This document shows, one piece after another, positions 61,572 through 64,000 of a stretch of 64,000 bases of DNA (positions within the stretch are counted from its first letter, which is position 1; every line of letters starts with the position of its first letter). Under the pieces are notes generated by a model that made no database searches, was not told the DNA's origin, and worked only from the letters and a program-made list of their open reading frames with translations. Made by a program: the position numbers and the translations under genes. The DNA comes from Asticcacaulis tiandongensis (GTDB lineage Bacteria > Pseudomonadota > Alphaproteobacteria > Caulobacterales > Caulobacteraceae): contig NZ_SSBC01000019.1 in assembly GCF_006475605.1 (NCBI RefSeq), forward strand, positions 310,001-374,000, in the 5' to 3' direction.

Positions 61572-63539
61572 ATGATCATAAACTGCGGGTTTAAACTGCG
61601 TCACGACTTGCTTGTGAGCGTCGCTACGCTCGGGCTTCTCACTGGTCTCGGCGCGCAAGCTGCTCCGCGCTGGATGGAAACTCTGGATCGGGGCGCGGTC
61701 GCAGTGCCTGCCATTAACGGTGGCAATCTGGTGAGTTGGCGTCTTCTGGCGACAGATGCGCCCAAGACGACATTCGACGTCTATCGGGACGGCAAAAAGA
61801 TAAATAGCCGCACCTTAAGTGGCGCTACGAACCTTGTAGATAAGGACGGAACACCCCAGTCCACCTACGTTATCCGAACCCGCCTCAAGGGCAAGACCAC
61901 AGAGGCAAGTGAGCCGGTAAGGGCTTGGGCGGACGGTTACCTCAGCGTGCCGATCCAACGCCCTGAAGGCGGTGTCACGCCGACCGGAGAAGCCTATAGC
62001 TATATGGCTTACGAGGCCAGTGTCGCCGATCTGGACGGCGATGGCCGTTATGAGATCATCGTTAAATGGGACCCGTCCAATTCAAAGGATAATGCCTTCG
62101 ACGGTTATACCGGTGAGGTCTATATCGACGCCTATACGCTTGAAGGCAAGCAGCTGTGGCGGATCAATCTGGGACGGAACATACGTGCCGGTGCCCACTA
62201 CACGCAGTTTCAGGTTTACGACTACGATGGCGACGGGCGTGCCGAAATGGCCGTGCGTACCAGCGACGGCACCATAGACGGCACAGGCAAGGTTCTGGGG
62301 GATCCTGATGCCGACTGGCGCGAAACCGGTGGAGAAACCCCATCGACTGACCGCACCGGTGGCGTGGTTAAAGCCGACGGGAGTATGATCGCACCATTGC
62401 AGGGCCGTATTATAAAAGGTCCTGAGTTTCTCACGATCTTTGACGGCCTGACCGGCGAAGCACGGGCCAGCGAACTTTTCTGGCCTTCTCGCGATCCCCG
62501 CACCGATGCCCCGACGGCAGAACAACTCACCGAAACATGGGGCGACGGCTATGCCAATCGTTCCGACCGGTTTCTCGCAGGCACCGCCTACCTTGACGGG
62601 CAGCGCCCCAGCATCATCATGACGCGCGGCTATTATGCCCGCTCGACGCTGGCGGCATGGGACTATCGCGACGGCAAGCTGACGCAGCGCTGGACATTCG
62701 ATTCAGACGCACAGCCCGAACCCGCAAAATGGGGCGGACAAGGTAATCACTCGCTTTCGGTCGCCGATGTCGATGGCGACGGACGCGATGAGATCATCTA
62801 TGGGTCCATGGCCATCGACGATAACGGCGCGGGCCTTTGGTCGGCTGAACTCCGGCATGGCGATGCGCTTCATGTCAGCAATTTTGATCCGTCACGTCCG
62901 GGGCTTGAGCGGTTTGGCGTCCACGAGCAGCCTTCTGGTAACGGAGGCATCATTACGGCCATGCTGGATGCCGCCACTGGCGAACGCCTATGGACGATTT
63001 CCGGCAACCGCGACAATGGGCGCGGCATTATCATGGACATTGATCCGCGCTATGCGGGAGCCGAGTCGTGGACAGCCAATGACCCCGATGTGCGTGACGC
63101 CAGGGGCAATTCAATCGGTACGGTCAAGCCGCAAACCAACAAGTTTGCGGTCTGGTGGGATGGCGACCTTCTGCGCGAACAACTTGAGAAAACCACCATC
63201 TACAAATGGAACTGGCAGGAACAACGCTCTGAACGCTTACTGACGGCAGAGAACACGATATCGCCGGGCGCGCCGCTGTTCAGCGGGGACATTCTCGGGG
63301 ATTGGCGTGAAGAAGTAATCTGGGCAGCCGCAGACCATCAATCGCTGCGTATCTATGCGACGCCCTATCCCACTAAACACCGTCTGGTGACGCTTCTGCA
63401 CGATGCGCAGTACCGCGTCGCCCTTGCCTGGCAGAACAGCGCCTACAACCAGCCACCTCACCCAAGCTTCTATCTGGGCGATGGCATGAAGGCACCGCCA
63501 ACTCCTCAAATCACCCTCGTAAAACCGACAACAAAATAA
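61572..63539 (+). CDS. PL11 rhamnogalacturonan lyase, exported
   Basis: A 655-residue protein with a Sec signal peptide (LLVSVATLGLLTGLGAQAA). The eight-bladed propeller of family PL11 is recognisable by MEYLDRG-like METLDRGAVAV at the N-terminus, SWRLLATDAP, and repeated Ca-binding loops DLDGDGRYE, DYDGDGRAE and DVDGDGRDE. Also seen are RDNGRGIIMDIDPRYAGAES and HDAQYRVALAWQNSAYNQPPH near the C-terminus. It cleaves the rhamnogalacturonan I backbone by beta-elimination, outside the cytoplasm. The next gene, GH35-like, starts 27 bp later. Together with the GH2 gene on the other side of the island it points to pectin and its galactan side chains as the diet. Confidence 0.93.
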   Translation: MIINCGFKLRHDLLVSVATLGLLTGLGAQAAPRWMETLDRGAVAVPAINGGNLVSWRLLATDAPKTTFDVYRDGKKINSRTLSGATNLVDKDGTPQSTYVIRTRLKGKTTEASEPVRAWADGYLSVPIQRPEGGVTPTGEAYSYMAYEASVADLDGDGRYEIIVKWDPSNSKDNAFDGYTGEVYIDAYTLEGKQLWRINLGRNIRAGAHYTQFQVYDYDGDGRAEMAVRTSDGTIDGTGKVLGDPDADWRETGGETPSTDRTGGVVKADGSMIAPLQGRIIKGPEFLTIFDGLTGEARASELFWPSRDPRTDAPTAEQLTETWGDGYANRSDRFLAGTAYLDGQRPSIIMTRGYYARSTLAAWDYRDGKLTQRWTFDSDAQPEPAKWGGQGNHSLSVADVDGDGRDEIIYGSMAIDDNGAGLWSAELRHGDALHVSNFDPSRPGLERFGVHEQPSGNGGIITAMLDAATGERLWTISGNRDNGRGIIMDIDPRYAGAESWTANDPDVRDARGNSIGTVKPQTNKFAVWWDGDLLREQLEKTTIYKWNWQEQRSERLLTAENTISPGAPLFSGDILGDWREEVIWAAADHQSLRIYATPYPTKHRLVTLLHDAQYRVALAWQNSAYNQPPHPSFYLGDGMKAPPTPQITLVKPTTK

Positions 63540-63566
63540 TCTCATCTCACTACAGGCAGAATTTCT

Positions 63567-64000
63567 ATGACTCGCAAACGCTGGATAAACCTCTTTACCG
63601 CCTTAAGCCTTACCGCATCTCTGGCCATGCCTTTGAGCGCCGTTGCACAAGACGCGCCGCACTTAAAAAAACAGGGCACGGCCACACAACTGATCGTTGA
63701 TGGCAAACCCTTGTTGATTCTGGGCGGTGAGCTTGGCAATTCGACCGCCTCGGACCTCAAATATCTGGATGGCTACTGGCCGACGCTTAAGGCCATAGGC
63801 CTGAATACGATCATTGCGCCGGTCGAGTGGGATCAGATCGAACCCAAAGAGGGGATATATGATTTCGCCCCGCTTGAGGGCCTGATCAAACAGGCCGAAG
63901 CCAATAATGTTAAGGTGGTTCTGTTGTGGTTCGGTGCGTGGAAAAATTCCATGTCCAGCTATGCGCCGCCCTATATCAAGCACAACTATAAAACCTATAG
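63567..64000 (+). CDS. GH35-like (beta-galactosidase) gene, N-terminal part
   Basis: One hundred and forty-four codons to the window edge. Signal peptide: RKRWINLFTALSLTASLAMP ending AVAQ. Then the start of a GH35/GH42-type barrel: LIVDGKPLLILGGELGNSTAS, LKAIGLNTIIAPVEWDQIEP and GIYDFAPLEGLIKQAEANNV. This form, with GGELxNS, is typical of DUF5597-containing beta-galactosidases. The product is cut off, so catalytic residues are not seen. It follows the PL11 lyase on the same strand and probably trims galactosyl side chains released from RG-I. Confidence 0.85.
   Translation, partial: MTRKRWINLFTALSLTASLAMPLSAVAQDAPHLKKQGTATQLIVDGKPLLILGGELGNSTASDLKYLDGYWPTLKAIGLNTIIAPVEWDQIEPKEGIYDFAPLEGLIKQAEANNVKVVLLWFGAWKNSMSSYAPPYIKHNYKTY

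Overview
The window looks like chromosomal DNA of a free-living, polysaccharide-using alphaproteobacterium. TonB-dependent receptors sit beside secreted glycosidases, there are CHASE3 and hybrid kinases, an AHL quorum circuit, a Group-2-type Mrp antiporter and a De Ley-Doudoroff-type galactose locus. Caulobacterales, perhaps Asticcacaulis-like, is my inference from gene content and style. I saw no rRNA, tRNA or CRISPR array.

Layout. 1-1.6 kb: a mannoside phosphorylase (GH130) followed by the start of a TonB receptor. 1.8-8.6 kb: stress-type genes, namely an SDR, a DUF892 ferritin-like protein, an MscS channel with DUF3772, a DUF4142 lipoprotein and several very small hydrophilic proteins. 8.8-15.7 kb: one signalling cluster with a lone receiver, a 1150-residue CHASE3-GAF hybrid kinase carrying three receivers, CheR, a receiver-less CheB, and a receiver-kinase-receiver protein. 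16.1-20.5 kb: a large TonB receptor and a DUF4874/DUF4832 lipoprotein. 20.5-26.3 kb: YqcI/YcgG and DUF1989 proteins, a fatty acid desaturase, and a quorum module of luxR, luxI, a XRE regulator, a small ORF and a second luxR. Two nearly identical lux-box-like dyads lie in front of luxI and in the shared desaturase/luxR promoter region.

26.6-33.2 kb: galactoside use, with a sugar/H+ symporter, an exported GH35 beta-galactosidase, a FadR-type regulator, galactonate dehydratase and an SDR that is probably the sugar dehydrogenase. 33.2-39.3 kb: six translationally coupled Mrp antiporter genes with A and B fused. 39.8-44.4 kb: a periplasmic molybdenum hydroxylase operon (cytochrome c, MocA-like, [2Fe-2S] subunit, Mo subunit, XdhC). 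44.6-47.7 kb: an exported GH2 enzyme.

47.8-61.2 kb is an accessory island between the GH2 gene and pectin genes (a PL11 rhamnogalacturonan lyase and a partial GH35-like gene). It starts with a tyrosine recombinase preceded by an 11-bp-arm inverted repeat. It carries an immunity-like orphan, a LysR/OYE/aldo-keto reductase cassette, a frameshifted HEPN gene and a DUF2971 gene. It ends with a four-gene, overlapping, visibly AT-richer operon: a soluble double-GHKL kinase, a receiver protein, an HNH endonuclease and a gamma-class adenine methyltransferase. That operon is the best candidate for a poorly described biological system here. I read it as a defence module in which a phosphorelay senses or gates a restriction-modification-like nuclease; that role is inference.
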